Shown here in pieces: positions 1 to 8,166 of a stretch of DNA of 45,351 bases. The stretch spans positions 1 to 45,351 of the forward strand of contig CAZHHM010000014.1 of the NCBI GenBank assembly GCA_964532225.1. Reading direction: 5' to 3'. Below the pieces are notes generated by a model. That model saw only the letters and a list, made by a program, of their open reading frames with translations. It did not search any database and was not told the DNA's origin. The stretch is from CAZHHM01 sp964532225 (GTDB lineage Bacteria; Margulisbacteria; WOR-1; JAKLHX01). The stretch's first letter is position 1, and each line of letters opens with the position of its first letter. The position numbers were made by a program, and so were the translations under genes.

Positions 1-728
1 ATTCGCTGGATACCATCGAAACGGCAAAGGTACGTGAAGTTAAAAAGCAGCTTTTTATCGTGATCGCTTCCGATAAAGGCCTGTGCGGCGTGTTCAACAG
101 CAGGCTGCTGAATTTTGCTGCCGACCACATTCTCTGTGAGATGTCAGAAGGCGGCGATGTGTCAATAATGACCATAGGGAAGAAAGCATCGGATTATTTT
201 GCACGAAGAAAGATGTCGGTTGCCGCCTCTTTCGAATTCCCCCAGTCCTCTGAAGTGAAGGAATTCAGCAGAAAAATGGTGTCATCGTCCGTTTCGGATT
301 TCACGGGCGGGAAGTATGATGCGGTCTACATCGTTTATAACAGTTTCGTTTCCATATCCAGACAGGAAGCTGTCATATTCCGTTTGCTGCCGGCTTTCAG
401 GTCAGTGGACGGGAGTCCGCGGCTCCCTCTTAAAGAGATGTTCTCTTCAGGAACGCATGAAATGAGCTCGGAATATATATTTGAGCCGTCACAGGCGGAG
501 ATCCTTGATTCGATCATAAAGAAATGCCTTGAAAGCGTTTTTTTACAGGTTTTAAAGGAATCCGGTGCCGGAGAGAACGCCGCAAGGATGGTGGCTATGC
601 AGCAGGCAACTCTAAATGCGGACGAAATGATCGGCAGGCTTGTGCTCGTGTACAACAAGATCCGTCAGGCGTCGATAACAAAAGAGATAATCGAGGTCGT
701 AAGTAGTGTGGAGGCACTAAAATCATGA
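1..728 (+). CDS. atpG: ATP synthase F1 subunit gamma (5' partial)
   Basis: Central-stalk rotor subunit of F1Fo ATP synthase. The reading frame is already open at base 3 and runs through the window edge, so the N-terminus is missing; a GTG at position 60 is an internal valine codon, not a start. The translated start region contains the conserved SDKGLCGVFN segment (family: SDRGLCGGFN). The C-terminus has the helix with LVYNKIRQASITKEIIEVV, typical of the gamma coiled coil that enters the alpha3beta3 ring. The stop overlaps the next start as ATGA, showing translational coupling to atpD. High confidence. Confidence 0.96.
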   Translation, partial: SLDTIETAKVREVKKQLFIVIASDKGLCGVFNSRLLNFAADHILCEMSEGGDVSIMTIGKKASDYFARRKMSVAASFEFPQSSEVKEFSRKMVSSSVSDFTGGKYDAVYIVYNSFVSISRQEAVIFRLLPAFRSVDGSPRLPLKEMFSSGTHEMSSEYIFEPSQAEILDSIIKKCLESVFLQVLKESGAGENAARMVAMQQATLNADEMIGRLVLVYNKIRQASITKEIIEVVSSVEALKS

Positions 729-2101
729 AAAAGGGCCATATAAAACAGGTAGTGGGATCGGTCGTCGATGTCGAGTTCAGTGTTGACCAGCTCCCGGATA
801 TATTTAACGCGCTGAAGGTGAAGCATGCAGGAGGGGACGTGACACTTGAGGTCGAACAGTACCTTGGCGACGGCGTAGTAAGGGCGATATCGATGAACTC
901 CACCGACGGTCTTGCGCGAGGTCTTGAGGTAGAAGATACCGGATCTCCGATCACAATGCCTGTGGGAGAGAAAGCCTTAGGCAGGATATTCAATGTCTTC
1001 GGGCAGACAATAGATCACATGGGGGATATCCAGGCCGACAAGAGATATCCGATACACAGGCAGGCCCCGACCATAACCAAGGTCCAGCCTTCCACAAAGA
1101 TATATGAGACAGGCATCAAGGTCATAGATCTGCTGACACCTTATCCGAAAGGCGGCAAGATCGGCCTTTTCGGAGGCGCAGGTGTAGGAAAGACAGTGCT
1201 TGTTACGGAGCTCATAAGGAACATTGCAACTGAACACGGAGGAGTATCCGTCTTCTCCGGCGTAGGCGAACGTACCAGGGAGGGTAATGATCTCTGGATT
1301 GAGATGAAGCAATCAAAGGTCATAGACAAGACCGTTCTTGTGTTCGGCCAGATGAATGAACCTCCCGGTGCCAGGTTCAGGGTCGCCATGGGCGGATTGG
1401 CCCATGCGGAATACTTCAGGGACGAGAAAAAGCAGGACGTTCTCCTTTTCATTGACAATATATTCAGGTTCGTTCAGGCGGGTTCAGAGGTGTCTACACT
1501 TCTGGGAAGGATGCCTTCCGCTGTAGGCTATCAGCCGACGCTGTCTAACGAGATGGGCGCCCTTCAGGAGAGGATCGTTTCGACCAAAGACGGTTCCATA
1601 ACCGCTGTCGAGGCGATATATGTTCCGGCTGACGACCTTACCGACCCTGCTCCGGCAACCACGTTCTCTCATCTTGATGCCACTACGGTACTATCAAGGT
1701 CCCTTGTGGAGCTTGGTATCTATCCGGCCGTAGACCCTCTTGATTCCACATCCAGGATCATGGACCCCAGGATAGTGGGCGAGGAACATTTCAATGTCGC
1801 TAAGATGGTCATAAAGATCCTACAGAGGTATAAAGAGCTCCAGGATATAATCGCTATTCTCGGGATAGAAGAACTTTCGGACGAGGATAAGGTTACCGTT
1901 GCCCGCGCAAGAAGGCTTCAGCGATTCCTGTCACAGCCTTTCCATGTTGCCGAAGAGTTTACCGGCATCAAAGGTAAATACGTGCCGCTGGCAGAGACGA
2001 TAAGAGGGTTCAAGGAGATATGCGAAGGGAAGCACGATTCTCTTCCGGAAAGCGCTTTTTACATGAAGGGAAGCATAGACGAGGTGTCATGTGCCGCTTG
2101 A
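725..2101 (+). CDS. atpD: ATP synthase F1 subunit beta
   Basis: Catalytic subunit of F1-ATPase, 458 residues, close to the usual length. Visible motifs are Walker A GGAGVGKT at residues 150-157, the GVGERTREGND segment with the catalytic Glu at about residue 182, and Walker B VLLFIDN with Asp at about 244. The C-terminal DELSEED-type loop reads EELSDED here. It overlaps atpG by 4 bp and atpC by 11 bp, so the three form one operon in the usual gamma-beta-epsilon order. Confidence 0.98.
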   Translation: MKKGHIKQVVGSVVDVEFSVDQLPDIFNALKVKHAGGDVTLEVEQYLGDGVVRAISMNSTDGLARGLEVEDTGSPITMPVGEKALGRIFNVFGQTIDHMGDIQADKRYPIHRQAPTITKVQPSTKIYETGIKVIDLLTPYPKGGKIGLFGGAGVGKTVLVTELIRNIATEHGGVSVFSGVGERTREGNDLWIEMKQSKVIDKTVLVFGQMNEPPGARFRVAMGGLAHAEYFRDEKKQDVLLFIDNIFRFVQAGSEVSTLLGRMPSAVGYQPTLSNEMGALQERIVSTKDGSITAVEAIYVPADDLTDPAPATTFSHLDATTVLSRSLVELGIYPAVDPLDSTSRIMDPRIVGEEHFNVAKMVIKILQRYKELQDIIAILGIEELSDEDKVTVARARRLQRFLSQPFHVAEEFTGIKGKYVPLAETIRGFKEICEGKHDSLPESAFYMKGSIDEVSCAA

Positions 2102-2330
2102 CCTGAACATAGTATCTCCCGAGAAAGTCCTGCTCCAGACGGATGCTGATTTTGTCAGGCTGGAAGCAGTGAACGGTTCTCTAGGGATACTGCCGGGACA
2201 TGCCAATATGGCGGCGAAGCTCAAAAGGTCTGAAGTGGCCTATGATATTAAGGGAAAAAGGGATAAAATAAGTATTGAAGGCGGATTTGCCAAGATATCC
2301 GCCGATAAAGTAACGGTTTTTACCGATTAA
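2091..2330 (+). CDS. atpC: ATP synthase F1 subunit epsilon, short form
   Basis: Epsilon subunit of F1, starting at a GTG inside the 3' end of atpD. It is only 79 residues, against about 130-140 in common bacterial epsilon. What is present is the N-terminal beta-sandwich domain (LDLNIVSPEKVLLQ at the start, then LGILPGHANMAAKL). The C-terminal two-helix domain, which inhibits ATP hydrolysis in many bacteria, is absent. The stop TAA abuts the ATG of murA with no gap, so this is a natural end rather than a visible frameshift. Short epsilons are known in some lineages. Confidence 0.9.
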   Translation: MPLDLNIVSPEKVLLQTDADFVRLEAVNGSLGILPGHANMAAKLKRSEVAYDIKGKRDKISIEGGFAKISADKVTVFTD

Positions 2331-3587
2331 ATGAGAAAGCTTCTAGTCAAAGGCGGCAGACCTCTCGAAGGCAAAGTCAAAATAAGCGGCGCAAAGAACT
2401 CAGCTTTGCCAATACTTGCTGCTTCTCTTCTTATCGAAGGCGAATCCGTACTGACCAACGTCCCTGACATAAACGATGTCACTACCATGAGACGGGTCCT
2501 CACTCTTCTTGGCTTGAGGGTCGAGTACAGCGAGCCGAACACCATACATATCTGGGCCAATGAAAAGATAAGACATATTGCCCCATACGAGCTTGTCACA
2601 AAAATGAGGGCTTCATTCTTCATTATCGGGCCGATAGTGGCAAAGGTCGGCCTGGCAAAGGTGCCGCTTCCGGGAGGTTGCGCTATCGGCTTCAGGCCTG
2701 TCAATTACTACATAAAAGGTCTGGAGGCGCTGGGCGCGAAGATCGAAATGGAGCACGGGTTCGTTATCGCAAGGGCTGACAGGCTTAAGGGAGGGAATGT
2801 CTATCTCGATTTCCCTTCTGTCGGGGCAACTGAAAGTCTTATGATGGCAGCAACGCTGGCGGACGGAAAGACGCTCATCGAGAATGCTGCTCAGGAGCCG
2901 GAAATATGCGATCTTGCCAACTATCTAAGGCGATGCGGAGCTGATATCAGCGGCGACGGGACAGAGACAATAACGATAAACGGAGTAAGCAGATTAAGAG
3001 GTGCCGACCACAGGATAATCCCTGACAGGATCGAAGCAGGGACCTTTATTGTCGCAACGGCAATGGCAGGAGGCAGTGTTTGTGTTGAGAACGTAGTCCC
3101 TGAGCATCTTCTTTCGGTCACGACCAAGCTGAACGAAGCAGGAATAAAGGTCAAGTACATGAACGGGACGGCCAGCATTACCTCGGACAGATCGATCAAG
3201 GCCATAGATTTTAAAACGATGCCGTTCCCCGGTTTTCCGACTGATATGCAGCCTCAGTTCACTTCCATGCTTGCTACAGCAAAAGGCACAAGTGTAGTGA
3301 ACGAATCGATATTCGAGAACAGGTTCATGCATGTCCAGGAGCTTAAAAGGATGGGTGCGGATATCCAGATAGAAGGAAAAAGCATTATCATCAAAGGCGT
3401 CCCTAAGTTGTCGGCAGCGCCCGTTAGGGCGTCAGACCTGCGTGCGGGAGCGGCTCTGATACTCTCAGGCATGGTGGCCGAAGGAGAGACCGTCATAGAC
3501 GATGTTGAAAGGCATATTGACAGAGGTTATGAAAGGATAATCCAGAAACTTACGGGCCTTGGCGCAGATGTCATCCAGATCGCGTAA
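2331..3587 (+). CDS. murA: UDP-N-acetylglucosamine 1-carboxyvinyltransferase
   Basis: First committed cytoplasmic step of peptidoglycan synthesis: transfers enolpyruvate from PEP to UDP-GlcNAc. 418 residues, normal length. The substrate-binding Lys22-Asn23 lie in KISGAKNSALP. The catalytic loop reads LPGGCAIGFRP with Cys117, so this is the fosfomycin-sensitive Cys form rather than the Asp variant. DFPSVGATE is also present. The start ATG directly follows the atpC stop, so it is probably cotranscribed with the ATPase genes. Its 3' end overlaps the ybeY start. Confidence 0.97.
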   Translation: MRKLLVKGGRPLEGKVKISGAKNSALPILAASLLIEGESVLTNVPDINDVTTMRRVLTLLGLRVEYSEPNTIHIWANEKIRHIAPYELVTKMRASFFIIGPIVAKVGLAKVPLPGGCAIGFRPVNYYIKGLEALGAKIEMEHGFVIARADRLKGGNVYLDFPSVGATESLMMAATLADGKTLIENAAQEPEICDLANYLRRCGADISGDGTETITINGVSRLRGADHRIIPDRIEAGTFIVATAMAGGSVCVENVVPEHLLSVTTKLNEAGIKVKYMNGTASITSDRSIKAIDFKTMPFPGFPTDMQPQFTSMLATAKGTSVVNESIFENRFMHVQELKRMGADIQIEGKSIIIKGVPKLSAAPVRASDLRAGAALILSGMVAEGETVIDDVERHIDRGYERIIQKLTGLGADVIQIA

Positions 3588-3930
3588 TATCATCAGGCAG
3601 GTCCTCGATTCCGAAAAAAAGAAGGGCCTGAAGGTGGACGTGTCTTTTATCGACGATCCTCTCATTCGGGCTCTTAACAAAAAATTCAGGAAGATCGACA
3701 GAGCGACAGATGTGCTGTCTTTTTGCTACGGCAGTAATGAGGGGGAGATCCTCATATCGGTCGAGACCGCATCCAGGAACGCTTCAAGATACAAGGTCTC
3801 ACTGGATGACGAGCTGAAGAGGCTCCTCATACACGGCTGTCTTCATATACTTGGTTATGACCATGCCCGTAAATCTGATAGAATACTTATGAGAAAAAAA
3901 GAAGATCACTATGCCAAGAAAATTCGTTGA
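3559..3930 (+). CDS. ybeY: rRNA maturation RNase YbeY
   Basis: Metal-dependent endoribonuclease for 16S rRNA 3' processing and 70S quality control. The zinc site HGCLHILGYDH is at residues 92-102 with all three His ligands; RATDVLSF precedes it, as in the family. At 123 residues it is slightly short at the N-terminus. The start is either TTG 3559 or ATG 3568, both inside the 3' end of murA. Its 3' end overlaps dgkA by 20 bp. Confidence 0.93.
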   Translation: MAQMSSRSRNIIRQVLDSEKKKGLKVDVSFIDDPLIRALNKKFRKIDRATDVLSFCYGSNEGEILISVETASRNASRYKVSLDDELKRLLIHGCLHILGYDHARKSDRILMRKKEDHYAKKIR

Positions 3931-4282
3931 AAGCCTGACTAACGCGGCAAGAGGGTTAAGGCTTGCCTTAAGGTCCCAAAGGAATATGGTCATACATACA
4001 TTCGCAGGGGCCTTTGTCCTTTTGCTGGCGGTTATACTTCAGGTGTCCGCGCTTGAAATGGCCCTGCTCGTTCTTGTTATAGCTTCTGTCATAGTTCTGG
4101 AGCTTTTGAACACCGCCATCGAAGAGATCGTGAACATGCTTTCGCTGAGAAGAAAAATGAGGGCCATGGTCGCGAAGGATGTGTCTGCGGCAGCCGTGCT
4201 CGTTTCTGCCATGGCATCGGTCGCGATAGGACTGCTGGTTTTCGTTCCCAGGATAATGGACCTTTTGGAGTACTGGATATGA
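3911..4282 (+). CDS. dgkA: diacylglycerol/undecaprenol kinase, DgkA family
   Basis: Small integral-membrane lipid kinase of 123 residues with an N-terminal amphipathic part and three hydrophobic helices. Family motifs are clear: Glu64 and NTAIEEIV at about 67-74, and AKDVSAAAVL at about 88-97. In Gram-positive and many other bacteria such proteins phosphorylate undecaprenol; in proteobacteria they phosphorylate diacylglycerol. The substrate cannot be decided here, but its place after murA and ybeY fits envelope metabolism. Overlaps ybeY and the next gene (ATGA-type, 4 bp). Confidence 0.92.
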   Translation: MPRKFVESLTNAARGLRLALRSQRNMVIHTFAGAFVLLLAVILQVSALEMALLVLVIASVIVLELLNTAIEEIVNMLSLRRKMRAMVAKDVSAAAVLVSAMASVAIGLLVFVPRIMDLLEYWI

Positions 4283-5568
4283 CGGAACTAGGCATACTGA
4301 TAGTCCTGATATTTATTTCAGGGTTCTTTTCCTTATCTGAGACAGCTATCACTGCAGTCAGCAGGATCAAAGTGCGCAAGTTCTTCGAGCAGAAAACGTT
4401 CGGCTCAAAAGCCCTTTATGAGCTCAGAGAACATCCGAACAGGATGCTGACTACAATACTTGTAGGGAATAATCTGGTGAATATTGCCGCGGCATCACTG
4501 GCGACATCCATGATCATTGAGGCGTTCAAGAGAGCCTCGATAGTCAGCGAAAGTGCGCCCATCTGGGTCTCGACCCTTATTATGACCTCTATTCTCCTTG
4601 TCTTCGGAGAGATCACTCCAAAGACCATAGCGATCAAGTCATCGGAAAAATGGGCGCTGCGGATGGCTCCCGTGATAAATATAACTGCTTATGTCCTTTC
4701 GCCCTTTGTCAGCTTCTTCATGTTCATTTGCCGGCCGCTTATCCGGCTATTCGGAGCGGATACAAAAGCTTATTCACCATTTATAACCGAGGAAGAGATC
4801 AAAATGCTTCTTTCCGTAGGGGAGGAAGAGGGTATCCTTGAACAGGAAGAGAAAGAGATGATCCACAGCATATTCGAGTTCAGCGACACCATGGTCAAAG
4901 AGGTCATGATGCCGCGTCCTGACATGATATGCATGAACGCCGATACCGAGATATCAAAAGCCGCGGTCCAGGTGTCTGAGACCGGACTTTCGAGGTTCCC
5001 TGTGTTTGAAGGTTCTGAGGACAACATCATCGGACAGGTCCTTGTAAAGGATATCCTCAAGAGCGTTATTAAGTCGGAAAGGGGGATGATACGCAAGATA
5101 ATGAAGCCGGCCCTTTTCGTCCCCGAAAGCAAAAAGCTTGACGACCTGATGAGGCAGATGCAGTCGATGCGCACCCACATTGCTGTCGTGGTCGATGAAT
5201 ACGGAGGAATAGCAGGACTGGTCACTCTTGAAGACCTGCTTGAGGAGATAGTAGGGGAGATCAAAGATGAGTTCGATAACGAGGAAAAACAGATAGAGAT
5301 ACTGTCGGACGGCTCGGCTCTTGTAGATGCAAGGATGAGCGTTTCCGATGTAAATGAAAAGCTGGCCACTTCAATTCCGGACGGGGATTATGATACAATA
5401 GGTGGGTTCGTGCTTTCCCTGATAGGAAGACTCCCAATGACGGGCGACAAGGTAAGGTTCGAGGGTTTACGCATGTCCGTCGAGAAAGTGCAGAAGCGCA
5501 GGATCACAAGGATCAGGATAGTACACACAGAAAAAGAAGGGACCGAGGAGTCAGTTGTCGGAGGATAG
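4279..5568 (+). CDS. CNNM/CorC-type transporter with CBS pair
   Basis: Membrane protein of 429 residues often labelled hemolysin family. The order is an N-terminal DUF21/CNNM transmembrane domain (about 1-190, four hydrophobic segments, with SETAITAVS near residue 20), a CBS-domain pair (about 205-335, with MMPRPDM and VVVDEYGGIAGLVTLEDLLEEIVGEI split across it), and a C-terminal CorC_HlyC domain ending near 420. Relatives transport or sense Mg2+/Co2+. The stop lies inside pyrG by overlap. Function beyond the family is inference. Confidence 0.92.
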   Translation: MTELGILIVLIFISGFFSLSETAITAVSRIKVRKFFEQKTFGSKALYELREHPNRMLTTILVGNNLVNIAAASLATSMIIEAFKRASIVSESAPIWVSTLIMTSILLVFGEITPKTIAIKSSEKWALRMAPVINITAYVLSPFVSFFMFICRPLIRLFGADTKAYSPFITEEEIKMLLSVGEEEGILEQEEKEMIHSIFEFSDTMVKEVMMPRPDMICMNADTEISKAAVQVSETGLSRFPVFEGSEDNIIGQVLVKDILKSVIKSERGMIRKIMKPALFVPESKKLDDLMRQMQSMRTHIAVVVDEYGGIAGLVTLEDLLEEIVGEIKDEFDNEEKQIEILSDGSALVDARMSVSDVNEKLATSIPDGDYDTIGGFVLSLIGRLPMTGDKVRFEGLRMSVEKVQKRRITRIRIVHTEKEGTEESVVGG

Positions 5569-7192
5569 TAAAACTAAGTATATTTTCATTACCGGAGGGG
5601 TCGTTTCATCCCTCGGTAAAGGCATCACCGCCGCTTCGCTTGGAAGGCTTCTTAAAGCAAGAGGCCTGAAAGTGACCATCCAGAAGCTCGATCCTTATAT
5701 CAACGTGGATCCCGGCACCATGAACCCTTATCAACACGGCGAGGTCTTTGTCACGGATGACGGGGCTGAAACGGACCTGGACCTGGGACATTATGAGCGT
5801 TTTATCGATGTCCCTCTCGGCAAGGTGAACAACGTAACAACTGGTATGGTCTACTGGACCATACTTCAAAAGGAAAGAAGAGGGGACTTTCTCGGAGGTA
5901 CCGTTCAGGTCGTTCCCCATATAACGAACGAGATCAAGGACAGGATACGCAAGGTCACAAAAGAGGAAAAATTCGATGTCGTCATAGTGGAGATAGGCGG
6001 TACGGTCGGGGACATCGAGAGCCTTCCTTTCCTTGAAGCGAGCAGACAGTTCTCTAAAGAAGCCGGTCGGGACAATGTAGTCCATATCCATGTGACGCTT
6101 GTTCCGTTCCTGCAGGCCACCCAGGAATTCAAGACAAAACCTACACAGCACAGCGTAAAAGAGCTCAGGGGGATAGGTATCCATCCTGAGATAATAGTCT
6201 GCAGGTCAACCGAATATCTGACATCGGACCTTAAAGAAAAGATAGCTCTTTTCTGTGATACCGATAAGGAGGCCGTGATCGGCCTGGCTGACGTCAAGTC
6301 GATCTATGAAGTGCCTCTTGTGCTTAAGGCGGAAAAGCTCGATGAGATCGTCATAAAATATCTAAAGCTTGACTGTAAGGAAGAGCAGCTTGACGACTGG
6401 AAGGCAATACTTGAATCCCTCCATTCCCCCACAAAGACAGTAAGGATAGCTCTTGTAGGTAAATATGTCGAGCTGAACGACGCTTATATAAGCGTTGTTG
6501 AGGCCTTGAAGCACGGCGGCATATCCAACAAGGTAAAACTTGAGATACAATGGGTCAATTCTGAGAAACTCGAGACCGAGGAAGAGCTTTTAAAGGCCTT
6601 TGGTACCGTTCACGGGATAATCGTTCCCGGAGGTTTCGGTTCCAGAGGCATAGAAGGTAAAGTGAAAGCGATCAAATATGCCAGGGAAAATAAGGTCCCG
6701 TTCCTTGGCCTTTGTCTGGGGATGCAGTGCGCTGTCATTGAGTTCGCAAGACATGTATGCGGCATGGAAGGCGCCAACAGCTCCGAATTCGATCCTAAAA
6801 CACCATACCCGATAATCGACTATATTCCGGACCAGAGACAGGTCAAGGACCTTGGAGGAACAATGCGTTTGGGTGCTTATCCGTGCACTATAGTGCCCGG
6901 TACTAAGCTTTCCGAAGCTTACGGAGTTGAATGTGTCGATGAAAGGCACCGTCACCGATATGAGGTCAACAACGACCTTAGGGGAAAGCTGCAGGAAAAC
7001 GGGCTTGTGTTCTCAGGTATCTACAAAGACGCAGATCTCGTCGAGGTGATCGAATACCCTGATCATCCGTGGTTCGTTGCCGTACAATACCATCCTGAAT
7101 TCAAATCCAGGCCTAACAGACCTCATCCTTTGTTCCGGGATTTCGTCAAGATGGCCGCCGTAAAGGCCGGCGAACAGGAAAAACTGTTCTGA
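5555..7192 (+). CDS. pyrG: CTP synthase
   Basis: Converts UTP, ATP and glutamine to CTP in the cytoplasm. 545 residues. The N-terminal amidoligase domain has ITGGVVSSLGKGI and the MNPYQHGEVFV segment. The C-terminal class I glutamine amidotransferase domain has LGLCLGMQ with the nucleophile near Cys387, and a final QYHPEF with the catalytic His-x-Glu. The start is TTG at 5555, supported by GAGGAG at 5545-5550 and by the conserved N-terminus beginning a few residues later. It is the last gene of the run that starts at the ATPase genes. Confidence 0.97.
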   Translation: MSEDSKTKYIFITGGVVSSLGKGITAASLGRLLKARGLKVTIQKLDPYINVDPGTMNPYQHGEVFVTDDGAETDLDLGHYERFIDVPLGKVNNVTTGMVYWTILQKERRGDFLGGTVQVVPHITNEIKDRIRKVTKEEKFDVVIVEIGGTVGDIESLPFLEASRQFSKEAGRDNVVHIHVTLVPFLQATQEFKTKPTQHSVKELRGIGIHPEIIVCRSTEYLTSDLKEKIALFCDTDKEAVIGLADVKSIYEVPLVLKAEKLDEIVIKYLKLDCKEEQLDDWKAILESLHSPTKTVRIALVGKYVELNDAYISVVEALKHGGISNKVKLEIQWVNSEKLETEEELLKAFGTVHGIIVPGGFGSRGIEGKVKAIKYARENKVPFLGLCLGMQCAVIEFARHVCGMEGANSSEFDPKTPYPIIDYIPDQRQVKDLGGTMRLGAYPCTIVPGTKLSEAYGVECVDERHRHRYEVNNDLRGKLQENGLVFSGIYKDADLVEVIEYPDHPWFVAVQYHPEFKSRPNRPHPLFRDFVKMAAVKAGEQEKLF

Positions 7193-7258
7193 CCTCAAAC
7201 TTCTAACTCCCTTCCTCGAACTTTGATAACAAGCATTTAATTGTTCCAGCAGCCGTTA

Positions 7259-7264
7259 TATAAT
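7259..7264 (+). promoter_or_regulatory. -10 element of truncated tRNA-Ser
   Basis: A perfect TATAAT ends 7 nt before position 7271, the first base of the tRNA-Ser fragment. A tRNA promoter therefore appears to survive in front of the fragment and would now transcribe the GIY-YIG gene. No convincing -35 box was seen. Confidence 0.6.
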
Positions 7265-7270
7265 ACATTC

Positions 7271-7326
7271 GGAGGAGTGGCCGAGTGGTTGCCCGCCGAA
7301 GGCGGGTCCGCCTCAGGCGGAAAGGC
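7271..7326 (+). pseudogene. tRNA-Ser 5' fragment with 30-bp insert
   Basis: Bases 7271-7291 are identical to the first 21 nt of the intact tRNA-Ser(CGA) at 7610. The match then breaks for exactly 30 bp (7292-7321) and resumes for AAGGC at 7322-7326, which closes the D arm. If the 30 bp are removed, 26 consecutive tRNA bases are restored. Anticodon arm, variable arm, T arm and the 3' acceptor strand are missing. The GIY-YIG start codon follows 5 nt later. Confidence 0.85.
7292..7321 (+). repeat. tandem double-hairpin insert
   Basis: Two adjacent perfect 15-bp inverted repeats: CCCGCC-GAA-GGCGGG (7292-7306) and TCCGCC-TCA-GGCGGA (7307-7321). Each has a 6-bp stem and a 3-nt loop. The unit sits precisely inside the D loop of the tRNA-Ser fragment. 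It resembles the short GC-rich palindromes scattered in some bacterial genomes, but no second copy was seen in this window. Confidence 0.75.
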
Positions 7327-7331
7327 TGAAC

Positions 7332-7601
7332 ATGTTTACGGTTTACGTTCTCAGAAGTGAAAAGAACAATAGGTTGTATACAGGCTACACTGAAGACCTC
7401 GAAAAGCGAATAAAAGAACATAATTCAGGTAAGACCAGATCAACAAAAGCAAACACCCCATATTCACTTGTTTATAAAGAGGAATATTGCAGCAAAACGG
7501 AAGCAAGAAAACGAGAAATATTCCTCAAAACAGGCCAGGGCAGAAAATTCATTAAATCAACTATCCAACAATCCCCAAAACCTGAGATTATTAATATATA
7601 A
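7332..7601 (+). CDS. GIY-YIG nuclease family protein
   Basis: Small stand-alone GIY-YIG domain of 89 residues (UPF0213/YhbQ-like). The GIY equivalent is VYVLRS at residues 4-9, the YIG equivalent is LYTGYT at about 15-20, the catalytic Arg is in KRIKEHN, and the Glu is in SKTEARKREIFLKTG. The gene is visibly more AT-rich than its neighbours. It lies between a broken and an intact copy of the same tRNA gene, which suggests arrival by transfer. There is no Shine-Dalgarno sequence. Small GIY-YIG proteins may be selfish homing-type nucleases or repair-related; which applies here is unknown. Confidence 0.88.
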   Translation: MFTVYVLRSEKNNRLYTGYTEDLEKRIKEHNSGKTRSTKANTPYSLVYKEEYCSKTEARKREIFLKTGQGRKFIKSTIQQSPKPEIINI

Positions 7602-7602
7602 T
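7597..7602 (+). promoter_or_regulatory. -10 element of tRNA-Ser(CGA)
   Basis: A perfect TATAAT overlaps the stop codon of the GIY-YIG gene and ends 8 nt before the first base of the intact tRNA, so transcription would start at or next to the tRNA 5' end. Confidence 0.55.
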
Positions 7603-7609
7603 TAAAAGC

Positions 7610-7699
7610 GGAGGAGTGGCCGAGTGGTTGAAGGCGGTCGCCTCGAAAGCGACTATACCTTAACGGGTATCGGGGGTTCGAATCCTCTCTCCTCCGCCA
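7610..7699 (+). tRNA. tRNA-Ser(CGA)
   Basis: A 90-nt class II tRNA. The acceptor stem GGAGGAG pairs with CTCCTCC (7689-7695), followed by discriminator G and an encoded CCA. The anticodon stem GTCGC/GCGAC encloses the loop CTCGAAA, giving anticodon CGA (reads UCG). A long variable arm is present, and the T loop TTCGAAT is canonical. The next protein gene starts 4 nt after the CCA. Confidence 0.95.
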
Positions 7700-7703
7700 T
7701 AAA

Positions 7704-8165
7704 ATGAACGTGCGCGCATATATTCGTCAGATCCCTGCCGTTCTGGCAATTATTCTGCTGTCATCCTGCATTTCGCATTCGGCCCCTAGATATGCACATC
7801 TGAACATCGGAAACCAGATGATCAAAGCTGAGATCGCTGATACCGATGAACTGCGAATAAAAGGTCTGATGGGAAGGAAGATATCTCAAAGTGAAGGCAT
7901 GCTTTTTCTTTTTGACAGGCCGGGAAGATACGGTTTTTGGATGAAAGGGACCGTTGAGCCGCTCGATATTATCTGGATAGATGCCGGCGGAACGGTCGTT
8001 CATCTGGTCAAAAAAGCTCCTGTGTGGAGCGGTAACGACGGCCTCTCGTATTACCCGGATATTAACGCGTCATATGTACTTGAGATAAAATCAGGAATGG
8101 CTGATAAGCTTGGCATATCAAAAGGAGATAAAATACTCTCATTACCCGGTGATATAATTGACTGA
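7704..8165 (+). CDS. DUF192 family lipoprotein
   Basis: 153 residues with an N-terminal hydrophobic segment and a lipobox LLSSC (Cys22), so probably a lipoprotein. The rest matches DUF192: GLMGRK, then GMLFLFDRPGRYGFWMKGT, then PLDIIWID, then a terminal YVLEIKSGMADKLGISKGD. The biochemical role of this family is not established. There is no Shine-Dalgarno sequence: the ATG lies 4 nt after the tRNA-Ser CCA end, so the mRNA is probably released by tRNA processing. Confidence 0.88.
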   Translation: MNVRAYIRQIPAVLAIILLSSCISHSAPRYAHLNIGNQMIKAEIADTDELRIKGLMGRKISQSEGMLFLFDRPGRYGFWMKGTVEPLDIIWIDAGGTVVHLVKKAPVWSGNDGLSYYPDINASYVLEIKSGMADKLGISKGDKILSLPGDIID

Positions 8166-8166
8166 T

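Noticed and set aside
4770..5369. 199-codon open frame on the minus strand
   Set aside because: It is antisense to the CNNM/CorC gene, rich in Ser and Ile with no motif, and explained by the codon use of the real gene.
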